From NCBI GenBank assembly GCA_000727475.1, contig KL647294.1, positions 205,758 to 269,757 of the forward strand: a stretch of 64,000 bases of DNA. Reading direction: 5' to 3'. This stretch comes from Sarcocystis neurona (Eukaryota > Apicomplexa > Conoidasida > Eucoccidiorida > Sarcocystidae). This document shows, piece after piece, positions 12,573-25,800 of the stretch. The first letter of the stretch is position 1. Each line of letters starts with the position of its first letter. The notes beneath the pieces were generated by a model. It ran no database searches and was not told the origin of the DNA. It saw only the letters and a program-made list of their open reading frames with translations. The position numbers and the translations under genes were made by a program.

Positions 12573-14053
12573 CTACAGGAAAATGCGAACCCGCATCCTC
12601 ACTAGTAAAGAATTTTGTGTGTGTACATATATGTGTTGGATGATATATACGTGGTAGTATGTAGCTAAAGAGATGGACAGAGTATATGCATGCATGCGTG
12701 GGAAGCGGCCTACACCGGATAGATACACTAATGAGTATTCAGACAGTCTCCCAGTTATACACACGAGGAGAAAGGCGCGTACGTGTCCCCATGTGTACGT
12801 AGCTGCCCAAGGTCCCCGGCATACGTGCAAAATATATGTATCTATCTATCTATATATATATATATGTAGATAGATAGATATGGAGAGGGAGACAGAGAGA
12901 TCTAGGTATATATAGATATACGAATGTAGATAGTGACGCACACACACAGAGGGAAGCGACAGTCGTAGTGGAGAGGAAGACCGGCAGCAGGACCAGCAGC
13001 GAGTGGGGAAACTTTGGCTGCTATTGCTGCTGAGGCGGGGTCTCGGTCTTCGCCGGCACCCTCAGAAGCTGCGGCAGGCAAACGCGCTGCAGCGAGCGCT
13101 TCGCCAGCGCGCTGTCCTTCTGAACGAGAGGGGCATACGCAGCAGGGGTGGCATCAGCACGAGCAGCAGCACCAGCACCGGCAGGCGCAGTCGCAGCAAC
13201 AGCAGCAGCAGCAACCGCAAGACAACCAAATGGCCGGCTGTCCGCGCTACAGAAGACTTCACTCTTGCTTCTCCGGCTCCTCCCCGTGCTGCTGCTGCTG
13301 TTCCTCCTCCTCCTCTTCCTCTTCCTCCTGTTGCCTTTCGCGCAGCTGCTGCTCTACGCACTGCTGTTGTGGTCCACGCTGCTGCTGCCACGCTGCGGGC
13401 TCGTGCTGTGCCTCCTGCTCCTGCTTTGCGTCCTGCTCCTGCTGTGCGGCCTGCTGCTCGACGGCGTCCGGCTGCTGCTGTCGTGGTGACTGGTTTGCGG
13501 CCCGCGGCCGCAGCTCTTCGCCTCTGCCGTTCTTCTGCTGTTCTGCTCCTGATCCTGCTGCTGCAGGCTCCTCTGCTGCTGCTGTTCGTTCCTCTGCTGT
13601 TGCGGCTGCTGCTCTTCACGTTCCTGCTGTTCAACAGGCTGCTGCTGCGGCCGCAGTGGTGGCGGCGGCGGCGGTGCCCTTCGGAGGTGCGGCTGCATGC
13701 ACAGCCTTGCTGCTGCTGCCACTGCTGCAAGAAGCGCCTCCATATATACGAGACTATTGACGCAGGGCACTGCAGCAGTTGTTAGATATCAGCGGTCTCT
13801 CTGGAGCTAGTAATAAAAGGCCGGTCGGCACAAGGCCCTGTGCAGCTCCTAGTGTTGCTGCTTCTTGCGCAGTTGCTGCTCTTCTTGGGCATCCTGCTGC
13901 TGCTTCCTGTGCTTCTCCTACGCGTGCGCTTGCTGCTGTTGCTCCCTGCTGCTGCTTCTCCTCCAGTGTTGCCTAATCCCGCTGCTGCTGTGCTCCTGCT
14001 GCACTCACTTCCTGCTCCTGCTGCTGTCCACCGTAGTTCTGCTGCTGACGCTC

Positions 14054-14084
<31 letters not shown>

Positions 14085-15510
14085 GTCTGCTGCTGCTGCT
14101 GCGACTACTGCTGCCCCTGCGACGGCTGCAGATGCGACTGCTGCTGCGGCTTCCGTACTTCCTGCTGCTGCTAGGACTCTCAATGCTGCTGCTACAGCCC
14201 TGCTGCTGCTCCTACCACAGCACCGCTGCTGCTGCGGCTGCTATTGCTGTTTCTACGGCTGCTGTTGCTCCTGCGAAGACTGCTGCACAGCAGCACGCCT
14301 TGCGGAAACTTAAAACCCAGCGGCTCGTGCTTTTTCCACCTGCTGGCACTGCGGTCGCTGCTCCCGTGGCCTGCAGCCCTAGGAAGCATATGTGCACGCA
14401 CTCGGCAGACTGCCTACAAGAAAAGAAGAAGAACTGCGCCCATCTGTGTATGGACTCGCATTCACATACCAGTCGGAGAGAGAGATATACGTTCACACCC
14501 ATACGCCTACAGGTATGCGACTACGTAGACAGTCTACGTATACGTACATGTATACACACAAGTTATACAGGAAGTTGTTCTTGGTTGTATGTGAAGAGCC
14601 ATTGTCGGATAAGAAAGGAGAGTGTCAGCGCCGACTGAAGCCGGCGGGTCGCCAGCTGCTGTTGGTGTTGCCCTGAGTTGCCGCGGATGCCGTCGCTGCC
14701 GCTGTGTGGCCGCACGCAGAACGCTGTCGGTGTGTCAGCAACAGAGAAACAAGAGATCAGAAGGAAAAAACTGCTGCATGCCGGTGCCTCACCTACTCTC
14801 CAACAGAGAAAAAATTTCGACGGGCTCGAGGAGCGCAGCATGTAACAAGTACGGGGACGCGCAGTTAACCCAGTCCTGTTGCTGCTGGTGCTGCTGTATG
14901 TCATAGTAGCGCACAGATACTGCGGCTGCTCGCGCTGCTGCTGGCGGTCCGGGTACTGCTATTGCTGTGACTGCTGCCACTGCAACTGCTACTGCTGCTG
15001 CCGCTGCTGCTGCTGCTACGACCGCTGCTTCTGCTGCCGATACTGCTCCTGCTGGTACTGCTGCTGCTGTGTATCATGCGTCCTGCCCGTCTCGCTGCTG
15101 CTGCTGGTGTAGCATCGGCCCATTCTCGCTCCTACGTCCGCACTTCTTCGTCGCGGAAAAAAAATTTGCAGCGCAGCACACATCGTCCTCGAGCATGCGC
15201 TGGTACAGCGTACACCGGGCAGCACGCGGTTGCTGTGTCGCAGATTGTGAGAAGCAGCAGCACAACACGGGCAGCAGGAGTGGCCCTAGCAGCGCGAGGA
15301 CCAGTGACTGCTCTGTATCAACCACAGCACAGCAGCAGCTACCACAACAGCCGGAAGAGTAGAGCAGCAGCAGCGCCACTGCCTCTGCTCGGGGGCGCGG
15401 CTGCTGGTGACCAACCCGCGCCCCACTGTAGTGCGCACTTACTAAGAAAAATATACGTACAAAAAGCAACAAGTGCGTCCTAAATATACATATATATATG
15501 TATTCGTGAA

Positions 15511-15860
15511 GAGCATCCAGACGTACAGTGATGCACTTTCAGGGATTACAATGGGCTGCTACATAAGTGTATGTGTACATATACCATAGGTATGTCTGTA
15601 CAGATATACGTGTATATATATATATATATATATACAGATGGATTGATAGATAGATGGATAGATATGTATAGATATAAATGTATACATATGTATATATATC
15701 CCTGTAGAGCATCCAGACGTACACTGATGCACTTACAGGCATTACAATGGGCTGCTACATAAATGTACGTATATCATATATATGTCTATACACATATATA
15801 TATATATATATGTCAGCGTAGAGCGCCGGGACGTACAGTGATACACGTACAGGGACTCCC
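15511..15860. repeat. Degenerate direct repeats, ~196 and ~124 bp apart
   Basis: A block starting GAGCATCCAGACGTACA and continuing through CATTACAATGGGCTGCTACATAA-like sequence occurs at 15511 and 15707. A shorter, more diverged copy starts at 15831. The copies are separated by TATA microsatellites, which suggests local segmental duplication in non-coding DNA. Confidence 0.65.
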
Positions 15861-17639
15861 TCCCCGTTAAAATGTCGTCCTGCTCCTTATGAAGGGACAC
15901 TTCCCCTTCTACGACTGGCATGTAGAATGAGTGTCCTGCTTCATATAAATGGGACGTCGGTAGGTGTGTAAGCCACGCCGCTGCCTCTGTGCCTGTGTGT
16001 AAATGGGTGGGTGCGTCTGGGCGTGGGTACGCAAAGTATACAGAACCGCGCACATATACGCAGACTGATACCGTGGAACTTTACACATTCAGCTAGTCTG
16101 GACCTCTACATATACATATATATGTATGTTTGACTGATTCGAGATACATGCCACGCCGCTCTGTGTGTCTGTGTGTGTGGGCACGGACAATAAACAAATC
16201 CACTTATTTACACGTATAGACGGAGATACAGTGAGACTGTACGGAGACAGTAGCCTTACACTACATATGTATACATATATCTGACTGGCAGATATACAGG
16301 TACGAAAATTCCGTACAAGTGTGTATGTCGGTACACATAAGAAGCAGCAGGAGCAACAGGAGCGCTTGAAAGCTGCGTCCACAGAAGGGAGTCACCTGCG
16401 TCTGCAGCTGTTGCTACTGTTGACGGAGACACGCGTCGTTGGTCGCTCACCAGAGATGATCTACGAAAGTGGATACAGCGGTGTTGTCGAAAGGATTCAA
16501 AACAACGGTGCTGCACAGTGTCGTTGCCTCTCCTACGGGAACGACTCTTCCTTATCCGACTGTCTCCACACACGCCTGTTACGGACTTCTAGTGGATACT
16601 TCGTTTCTTTGCACGTGCGAGTTCGAGTGTTGGCAGCTTTATACACATCCAGCACTTCTCTGTTTTACATCCTCTGCCGGGGGCTCTTGGCAGCAGGGAG
16701 CCTGCGGAAAAGAACTGACAGGCAACTCCTACACGGAGCGGGCTTCTGTTGCTAAGACATAGCAGCAGCGCCAGAGAAGAGGCCAGAACGCCGCAGTCGA
16801 AGAGAGCTGCTGCTCGCCTCCGAAGGCAGCAGTCCTCTTTGCTACCGTTCGCAGATTACACTGGCAGTAAGGGGTGACACGTGCAGCTGAAAAGTGCAAC
16901 AGTACTCTACAAACATCACCGCATGCCGACAACTGCGGCAGAGAGTTACGCAGAGGAGTATGCTAGTGGTATCTTCAAAAAAAGCAACCCCCTAACGCAG
17001 CCGCAGCTGCAGGACAGAGACCTGCAGGGAGCAGCAGCACCAGTGCATGCAGCCACCTGTTGGGCCTCGAGGCAGCTGGAATTCGGAGGTCGTCAGCTGA
17101 CGCATACGGCTCTATTTACAGCCGAACGCATAGGTGTGTACACATATATGTATACAGGTACACGTATACATTTATATATATATAGACGTATATGGATATA
17201 TGCGTGTGTGTGTGTGTGTGTATAAATATTTACAAGTGCATGTACAAATACGTAACCCCACTTTATTGCACGCAGGGATGTCTGTCTCTGTGAGCCTTCC
17301 AACACAGCCACGTTGCCTGCAGTGGCGCTAGCTACAGATGCATCTATGCGGCATTGCTGTGTTAACGCGGTTACACTGCCGCGGTAATTCAAAGAATCGA
17401 AACAACAGCGGCAACAGTACCACGGTGCAGCGGACAGCCGCACAGGTCTCTCTCGGTGCTCTCTGCTGCCACTGCAGTTGTGGAGTCTGGTGCTGAAGCG
17501 GGTGATCGAGGCGTGGCTGCTTCTCATGCTGCTGCTGCAGTTGCTGTTGTTGCTTGTGGTGCAGCTGCTGGATCGGCTGCTACTGCTGCTTCGTCTGGTG
17601 CTGCAGGTGTTGCCACCGCCTGTCACCCAGTTCTCACAT

Positions 17640-17745
17640 ATAAATTGCTGGTGGTGCTGTAGCAGTTGCTGGTGGTGAGGCAGCAGTTGCTGGTGGTGAG
17701 GCAGCAGTTGCTGGTGGTGAGGCAGCAGTTGCTGGTGGTGTTTCT
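17640..17745. repeat. 21-bp tandem repeat
   Basis: Four near-identical copies of a 21-bp unit (TTGCTGGTGGTGAGGCAGCAG, phase arbitrary) occur consecutively. They are not in a supported exon. Confidence 0.8.
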
Positions 17746-19803
17746 GCCCTGTTGTTTAAGAAGTGCAGACACTCTTGAACATTCTTGTTTCCTCGCTGGT
17801 GTTACAGGCGTGTCTTCACAAGTCCACTAAAACACCGTGTGTATACATCTGTGTACACACGTCTACCCACATATATATATGTGGCAGCTCTTCTTCTGTA
17901 CAACGTGTGTGGGTGTCCCCTGTGCAGCGAGTTCCTACGAAGAAGCGGGGAGCTGAGTGTCTGCAGACTCACCGGTTCTGCGGCTTTTCATTTCTGCACT
18001 TCTGCCTCTCTTTTGTTTGTTGTTGCTGCTGCAGCCGCGAGGAAGACGCACAGCGTCGCAGCCTGCTGTCGCAGCGCAGCAGCAAGCCTCATATATCTGG
18101 CCGCCGCAGTTGCTTCTGTCGTTGATCCAGCACCCACAGCACCTTGGATGTGTCCTTGCTGCAGGCGCAGCTTATGACGAAACAGTCACGCCGGTTCACG
18201 ACGCGCTGTTTTTTGCTACGGTTTGTACGGCTTCAGTAGCCACATGAAAAAGCACGTTTTCCTTTGCTGCTGCTGTTGCTGCTGTCGCGCAAGGGCCATT
18301 CTCTGTCAATCTTCAGAAGCATTTGCCCACGCGCTGCTGCCGCTCCGATTTTCGCGATTACGCAACAGCGCAAGCCTCTTCCATTTGCTGCTGCTCCTGC
18401 CAGCGTGGCTCCTGTCCTGTTGCCGCTACCCGTGGATGTGTTGCTGGTGCTGCTGTTAAGGCTAGTGCTGCTGCTAGTGATGCTGCCCCAGTGCACGTGC
18501 TGCCCTCACAGACTCTTCGACTGCGTGCTGCCCTGGGCCACCTCTCGACGTGTTTCTCTTTTCTGCTGCTGCAGTGCCCCTCGGTGTGCTGCCGCAGCAC
18601 GCGCGTGGAGGAAAAGCGAACGACCCAGCAGTTGCCACTGCAGCCACAGCAGCTGCCTCGCTGCACGGCAGCCGCAGCAGCAGCACCCCGTACGCGTATC
18701 CAGACACATCACGTGACTGTCGTGGACGTCTTCTCGCGTCATTGCAGAGTAAGACGGACAAAGAGAGACCCACTTGTAGGGACACAAACCGGCACGCGCA
18801 CGTGCTTATATACATATACACGTATGTGCAGCAAGACTCGACGCATATATATGTGTATATACGCACGGGGAGAGAAGTGCAGCAGCTCTGCTGTGGAGGC
18901 ACATTTGAAAACGTGAAATGCAAAGTTCCACAAGAGCTCGCAGCGTGGCCTCTACAAATGTACTTTTGTAGAAGTCTTTATACAAGTGTATCTACAAGAG
19001 AATTTGTCGTCCGCAGTGGAAACCCGATAGCTGCGAAGATTCTGGTAGAAACGACCTATATATATATATATGTAGAAGGATAGAGACAGAATGAGAGGAA
19101 CCGCAAGAGAAGAGCGTCCCACGTACATAGCGCATGTTCGTATAAAGAAGATGAGACGGAAGACGAACAAATGACTAGAGAGAAACTTCTAAATCCTTCC
19201 ACGTGAGACATATATATACAGGAGAAACAAAGCGATGGACAGACGGGGAACAGCCCCTTCGGTAGCAGAAGCTGCTGCCCCACTGCTCCTCGGTAGCTGC
19301 TGAGCAGGCAGCAGGTGCTGCCTGAAGGCACTGGCTTCATGTACCAGCAAAAGCTCATCCGCCAAACAAGTGCGGCTCCTTTTGCCTGCTGCTGCTCCCC
19401 TTCGTTCCTCTGCTGCAACTCCTCGTCTCCTGCTGTCCTCCTCTTCCTCTACTACTGCAGCACGTGGAGCTACGCCGCTGCTGCTGCTGATTTCCTGCAC
19501 ACGACGGTGCCGCTGCCGGCCTGCTGCTGCCGGCCTGCTGCTGCTGCTACTGTTGCCGGTTCACGCTACACACGTTCATATTAAGATATATCCATATATA
19601 TATATATATATGTACGTGTGTGTACCCATAGGAAGGAAACCGCAGCAGAGGCAGGAGACACCAGTTAAATATACGCTTGAGTATACACATGTATACGGAG
19701 AGAAAGTGGGAGAGACCTTGCTCGTGCTGCTGCTGTAGCGCGCCTTTGCAGCCGCTGCGGCTCTGGCGCTGCTCCGCTGCAACTGCTGCAGAGAAAAAAC
19801 GCA

Positions 19804-22800
19804 TCACTCGTTTTCTTCTTCTTCCATCTCCGCTTCCTGCTGCTGTTGCGTCTCTCCCCCTGCTGCAGGATACTCCTGCTGCTCCTCCTCCTCTTCTCCT
19901 TCTGCAGCGCCATCCTTATCATCGACGAATTCCCAGCCCTTCGCGCATGCAAAATTACAGCGGAAAAGACAATCGCGGCGTAAGCAGCGCACAAGCACGA
20001 GCAGCAGCAGCCTAAAAAAGAGCAGCAGCCGAAGAAACAGACGCAAGAGAAGCAACAGCAGCAGAAGCGACAGCAGCAGGAGTGACAGCAGCAGGAGCGA
20101 CAGCAGCAGGAGCGACAGCAGCAGGAGCGACAGCAGCAGGAGCGACAGCAGCAGGAGCGACAGCAGCAGGAGCGACAGCAGCAGAAGCGACGGCAGGAGG
20201 AGCGACAGCAGGAGGAGCGACAGCAGCATCAGCACAAACGTACCGGCAGCAGAAAAAAGAGCAGCAGCGAAAGGCAGAGCAGCGAACGCAGCAACCGAAC
20301 GAGTATCAACAACACCCGCAGCAGTAGCATCAGACAAAGCAGCAGCAGCACCCAATAGAGCAGCGGCAGCAGCACCCCAGACAGATGCACCAGGAACTCA
20401 CAGAGCAGCAGCGGCACCCCGCACAGCCGCCCCAGCAACGCACAGAGCAGCAGCAGCAACTCACACTGCAGCAGCAGCATCCGACAGAGCGGCACCAGCA
20501 ATCCGCAGAGCAGCCGCAGCAACTCAGAAGGCAGCAGCAGTAGATCGAAGAGGAAAATAGCAAGCGACGAAGAACCAACAGAACGCTTTCGAAAAAACAG
20601 CTTTCCACTGGGTCGTCAAAGTGCTGGAGGGACAGCAATGTTCTGTCGTAGGGAAAGCGACGCTACAGTTTATCTCTGTGCAGTGCTGCATCTCCTCTCT
20701 TCCACCCACTGCTACTCCTCCTGTTACAGCTGTCGTTCCTTGTTCTGCTGCTGTTGCTCTTGCTGCTGTTGCTCCCCCTGCTGCTGCTTTTGCTTCTGCA
20801 GCTCCTGCTAATGCTCCTGCTGCTGTTGCTCCTGCAGCTTCTTTTTCCGGTAGCAGGTCTTCCACTTACACTTATCGCTGCATCCGCACCTTCTCCCTCC
20901 GCTGCTACTCCTCCTGCTCGTGTTCCGAGGTGGATGCGTCTTCGATGAGTGTTACTGCTGGTGCTACGGCTGCTGCTGCAGTTACGGCTACTGCTGTTGC
21001 TACGGCTGCTGTTGCTGCTGCTACGGCTGCTGTTGCTGCTGCTACGGCTGCTGTTGCTGCTGTTAGGGCTGCTGCTGTTGCTGCTGCTACGGCTACTGCT
21101 GCTACGGCTGCTGCTGCAGCTACCGCTGCTGCTGTTGTGTTTCGCCGCTCTGTTTGTGCTGCTGTCGCGCGCGGCTGGGCGTGTTGCTGCGTCTCGTGAG
21201 GTCCTCGCTAGCTGCGCTTCTCGTACGACTCCGCCTGCTGCTACTGCTGCTGCTGTTGCTGCTGCTCGCTAGGGCCACCTTCGCTCTGCTACCTCTGTAA
21301 AGTGTCGCTGCTCCTTTTGCTGCTTCTCCACGCTGCGTCCTGCAGTCCAGTTCGTCTCCCTCCGCTTCCGCTGCGTTCCATCTTGCTCCTGCAGCTACTT
21401 CTTCTGCTGCGTCTGCTGCTGCTGCCTCGGCTGCTGCTGCCTCTGCTGTTACTCCTGCTGCTGGTTCTGCTACTGCTCCGGCCACTGCTTCTGCATCTGC
21501 TTCTTCCGCTGCCTCTGCTCCTGATGTTGCTTTGCTTCCGCTACTGCCTCTGGTCTGGCGCTTGTTCTGCTGCTGCTCTTCCGCTGCTGCTACTTCCGCT
21601 CCCTCTCCCCTGCTGCGGCTCTTGCTTCTGCTCTTTTTCACGTGTCGCCTTCTCCACTTCTATTTTTGCCGCTACATCCGCTATCTGTCTCTCTCACAGC
21701 CGCTGCTGAAGTAGCCGTCGCTTCCGCAGTTGCTACAGCTGCTTGTGCTGCACGAGCTGGCATTACTCCCGGTGCTCCTGCTGCTGCTACTACTACAAAT
21801 GCTTTTGCTGCTGTCCTCGCTCGGCCGCTCCTGCCTCAGCTGCGATCCTTCCTCTGTTGCTGCTGCTACTCCCACTTCTTCCTTCTTCATTCGCGCTGCG
21901 GGCAGCAGCAGGCACCCCACAAAAAGTGAGCAGCTCTTACATTCGGCAGCGAGTCTCCGCTATTGACGAAAAAGTCGTCTTCATCGTCGTCCCCACCAGA
22001 TGCATCGCTGTCCGGATTTAGCGCAGCCATCTCCGTCATCGCACGGAAAATTTTGTCTAGCGCGCTGAAGCACCGACGCAGCCACCCCACAGCAGCAACA
22101 GCAGCAGCAGCAACCAGGGCTACAGCAGCAAACATCAGCAGGGCAAAGGGCAGCAGACCAACTGCCGCAGCAGCAAAAGAGCAGACAGTCGGAGCAGCAG
22201 CAGCAGACCAGGAGTTGTGGAGGCAGCAGACCAAACGAAAACAAGAGGACGCTCCACGAGCCGCAGTAGCACTGTAGATAAACACTCCAGCAGCAGCAAC
22301 AGCAGCAGGAGCGACCCCGAAGAAGCATCAGCACTAGTAAAAGGCCACGGACAACAGCAGTGCACCAGCGCCAGCAGCAGCGCCGAATAGCAACACCAGC
22401 AACAATGCCTAACAGCAGCACCGGCGACAGCAGGAGAGCAGCAGTGCCGAAACGCAACACCAGCAGCAGTGCCGAACCGCAACACCAGCAGCAGTGCCGA
22501 CCAGCAGCACCGACGACAGCACGAGAGCAGCAGCAGCAGCAGCCTCAGCAACCGTGCATCACCAACAGTAGCACAACAGAAGCAGCAGCAGAAGCAGCAG
22601 CAGAAGCAAAAGCAGCAGCAACAGCAGAGGCCGCAACGGCAGACGCTGCAGCACCAGCTGAAGCAGCACAGCAGCAGAAGCAGCAGCAACGCAAGCAGCA
22701 CAGCAGCAGTAGCAGCAGGAGCAGAAGCGGCAACATAGCAGAAACAGTAGCAGTAGAGACAGCAGCAGCAGCAGAAGAGCACCAGTAAAGCAGAAGAGGA

Positions 22801-25800
22801 CCAGCAGCTTCAGCAGAAGCAGCAGCTGTAGCGGAAAGACGTACTCTTCTTTATCCGGTGATGAGATGCTGCCGAGGCTGCTCGGGATAAAGCGCAGCTC
22901 GGGGACAACGGCTTCTTCATCTTCCTCCGCAACACTACTCTTTAACTGACAGTAGATGCAAGCACGCTGTCCTCCTGCTGCAGCACTCACGACACAGAGC
23001 AGCAGCAGCAGCGAAGCAAATGAAGCAGACCAACAGTAGCACTGCCAACCGCAGCAGGAGTGAAAGCAGCAGCAGCAGCGACAGCCGCAGCAGGAGTGAA
23101 AGCAGCAGTAGCAGCAGTGACAACAGCAGCAGCAGTGACAACAGCAGCAGCGGGAGTGACAGCAGCAGCAGCAGTGACACCAGCAGCGGCACCAGTGACA
23201 GCAGCAGCAGCAGCAGTGACACCAGCAGCGGCACCAGTGACAGCAGCGGCACCAGTGACAGCAGCAGNNNNNNNNNNNNNNNNNNNNNNNNNNNNNNNNN
23301 NNNNNNNNNNNNNNNNNNNNNNNNNNNNNNNNNNNNNNNNNNNNNNNNNNNNNNNNNNNNNNNNNNNNNNNNNNNNNNNNNNNNNNNNNNNNNNNNNNNN
23401 NNNNNNNNNNNNNNNNNNNNNNNNNNNNNNNNNNNNNNNNNNNNNNNNNNNNNNNNNNNNNNNNNNNNNNNNNNNNNNNNNNNNNNNNNNNNNNNNNNNN
23501 NNNNNNNNNNNNNNNNNNNNNNNNNNNNNNNNNNNNNNNNNNNNNNNNNNNNNNNNNNNNNNNNNNNNNNNNNNNNNNNNNNNNNNNNNNNNNNNNNNNN
23601 NNNNNNNNNNNNNNNNNNNNNNNNNNNNNNNNNNNNNNNNNNNNNNNNNNNNNNNNNNNNNNNNNNNNNNNNNNNNNNNNNNNNNNNNNNNNNNNNNNNN
23701 NNNNNNNNNNNNNNNNNNNNNNNNNNNNNNNNNNNNNNNNNNNNNNNNNNNNNNNNNNNNNNNNNNNNNNNNNNNNNNNNNNNNNNNNNNNNNNNNNNNN
23801 NNNNNNNNNNNNNNNNNNNNNNNNNNNNNNNNNNNNNNNNNNNNNNNNNNNNNNNNNNNNNNNNNNNNNNNNNNNNNNNNNNNNNNNNNNNNNNNNNNNN
23901 NNNNNNNNNNNNNNNNNNNNNNNNNNNNNNNNNNNNNNNNNNNNNNNNNNNNNNNNNNNNNNNNNNNNNNNNNNNNNNNNNNNNNNNNNNNNNNNNNNNN
24001 NNNNNNNNNNNNNNNNNNNNNNNNNNNNNNNNNNNNNNNNNNNNNNNNNNNNNNNNNNNNNNNNNNNNNNNNNNNNNNNNNNNNNNNNNNNNNNNNNNNN
24101 NNNNNNNNNNNNNNNNNNNNNNNNNNNNNNNNNNNNNNNNNNNNNNNNNNNCCAGCAGCGGCACCAGTGACAGCAGCAGCAGCAGTGACACCAGCAGCGG
24201 CACCAGTGACAGCAGCAGCAGCAGTGACAGCAGCAGCACCACTCACAGCAGCACCAGCAGTGACTGCGGCAGCAGCAGTGACAGCAGCAGCACCAGTGAC
24301 AGCAACAGCACCAGTGACAACAGCAGCAGCAGCAGTGACAGTAACAGCAGCCGTGACAGCAACAGCAGCAGTGACAGCAGCAGCAGCAGCAGTGACAGCA
24401 GCAGCAGTGACAGCAGCAGCAGTGACGACAGCAGCAGCAGTAACAGCAGGTTCAAGAGAAGCAGCAAAACAGCAGGCGCAGCAGTTATGCCAAGAGGAGA
24501 AGCAACAGCATCCCCGCAGCACTTCAACAGAAGCAGCGAAACAGCAGGAGCCGCCACAATAGCAGCAGATTCATCCGGGAGAAAGCAGCAGTCGCCATCG
24601 CAGCCGGCAAAGCAGAGCAGCAGCTACAACAACACGCGCAGCAGCAAGAGAAGCTGCGCCGCCGGAGTCACAACCCCAACAGCCCAAGGGACAAGAGGCA
24701 GAAGAGCAGCTGTCGTGCCTATTGGCAGAGCAGCAGTATTTCACTCTGCAGCAGCAGCAGCAGTTCCGTTCGACGACGCTGCTTTTGCAGAAACACAGCA
24801 GCAGCCGCAGCAAAAAGACGACGGGAGGCAGCGCCTCGCAGCAGCAACGTAGTAGCAGCAAAGCTCCGTAACTGCAGGAAGACGGCGCTGTTCTTGCAGA
24901 AACACAGCAACAGCAGCAAGACAGGACGCAGCGCCTCGCAGCAGCGCGACGAAGGAGGGGAAGCAGAAGAAGAAGTCAGCAAGTACCGGCATCGCGAGAA
25001 ACCGCATGCAGCACGATCGACGGGTAGTCGATCGCGATGCTCCTGCCACCAGCCGCGCTGCCGCCCGCCGCGACGTCACCGCTGCCACTGCTGCTCTTGC
25101 TGCTGGCGTCGTCGCCGCAGCTGCTGCTGCTGTTGCTCGCGCTGCTAGCGCTGCCTCTTCTCGGCTGCTGGCTGTCCGCCAACCACGCCAACCGACGCGA
25201 TGTGACGTACAAGGTGCCGATCCCTGCACACCGCCAACAGCAGCAACAGCAGCAACACGCAGTCGCTGCTACTACATCCCCGCCCACCCGCCGTCCCACC
25301 CACACACACACACACATACGCATGCATGCGTGTATACTACTCAGACACTGCTACGCATATAGAGAGAGAGAGACGGCGAGGTATACCAGACGACTAGACG
25401 TCCCTCCAGGCACGTATGTATGTTTCGTACATGTTTTCCTGCCCGCATACCGAGCATAATATATGTATGCATACATATCTGTACACGTGTACACATACAA
25501 AACGCTACAGGTCGGCGTCTGGTGAGATAGCTGCATATACGAAGGAATAGAGGAGTAGACGTGTGTATATATACGCACAAGTGTGTACGGCTGGAAGAGA
25601 GACGCGCTCAAGAATTTGTACAGGAATTCGATAAGTGGGAAGTCCCTGGCGCGACGGGACCCACACACAGACGCATGCACCAGCCGAAGTGAAGACACGC
25701 ATGCGTTTGACAATATATACAGGGGTATATACATGTGCAGATGAGAACAAATTTATATACGTTTGCATGCGTACACATAGACACACGTAGACGTACCTTG

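Larger units (their letters stand above)
12573..19803. other. Repeat-dense region with isolated candidate exons only
   Basis: CAG/CTG tracts alternate with TATA-type microsatellites. Candidate coding pieces that are not low-complexity: minus ~14900-14797 (peptide WVNCASPYLLHAALLEPVE, ending at a GTAGGT donor); minus ~16490-16330; plus 16923-17133 (ATG start, GTGTGT donor, peptide beginning MPTTAAESYAEEY); plus ending ~18751 at a GTAAGA donor; and minus 19500-19210 (acidic/basic peptide starting MQEISSSSG). The minus pieces could be 5' exons of the LRR gene or a separate gene. I could not join them by phase, so none is called. Confidence 0.35.

Noticed and set aside
22987..24522. Very long open frames across the N gap on both strands (500-610 codons)
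   Set aside because: They consist of a CAG minisatellite plus undefined bases inside a pICln intron. Tandem CAG units stay open in nearly all frames.
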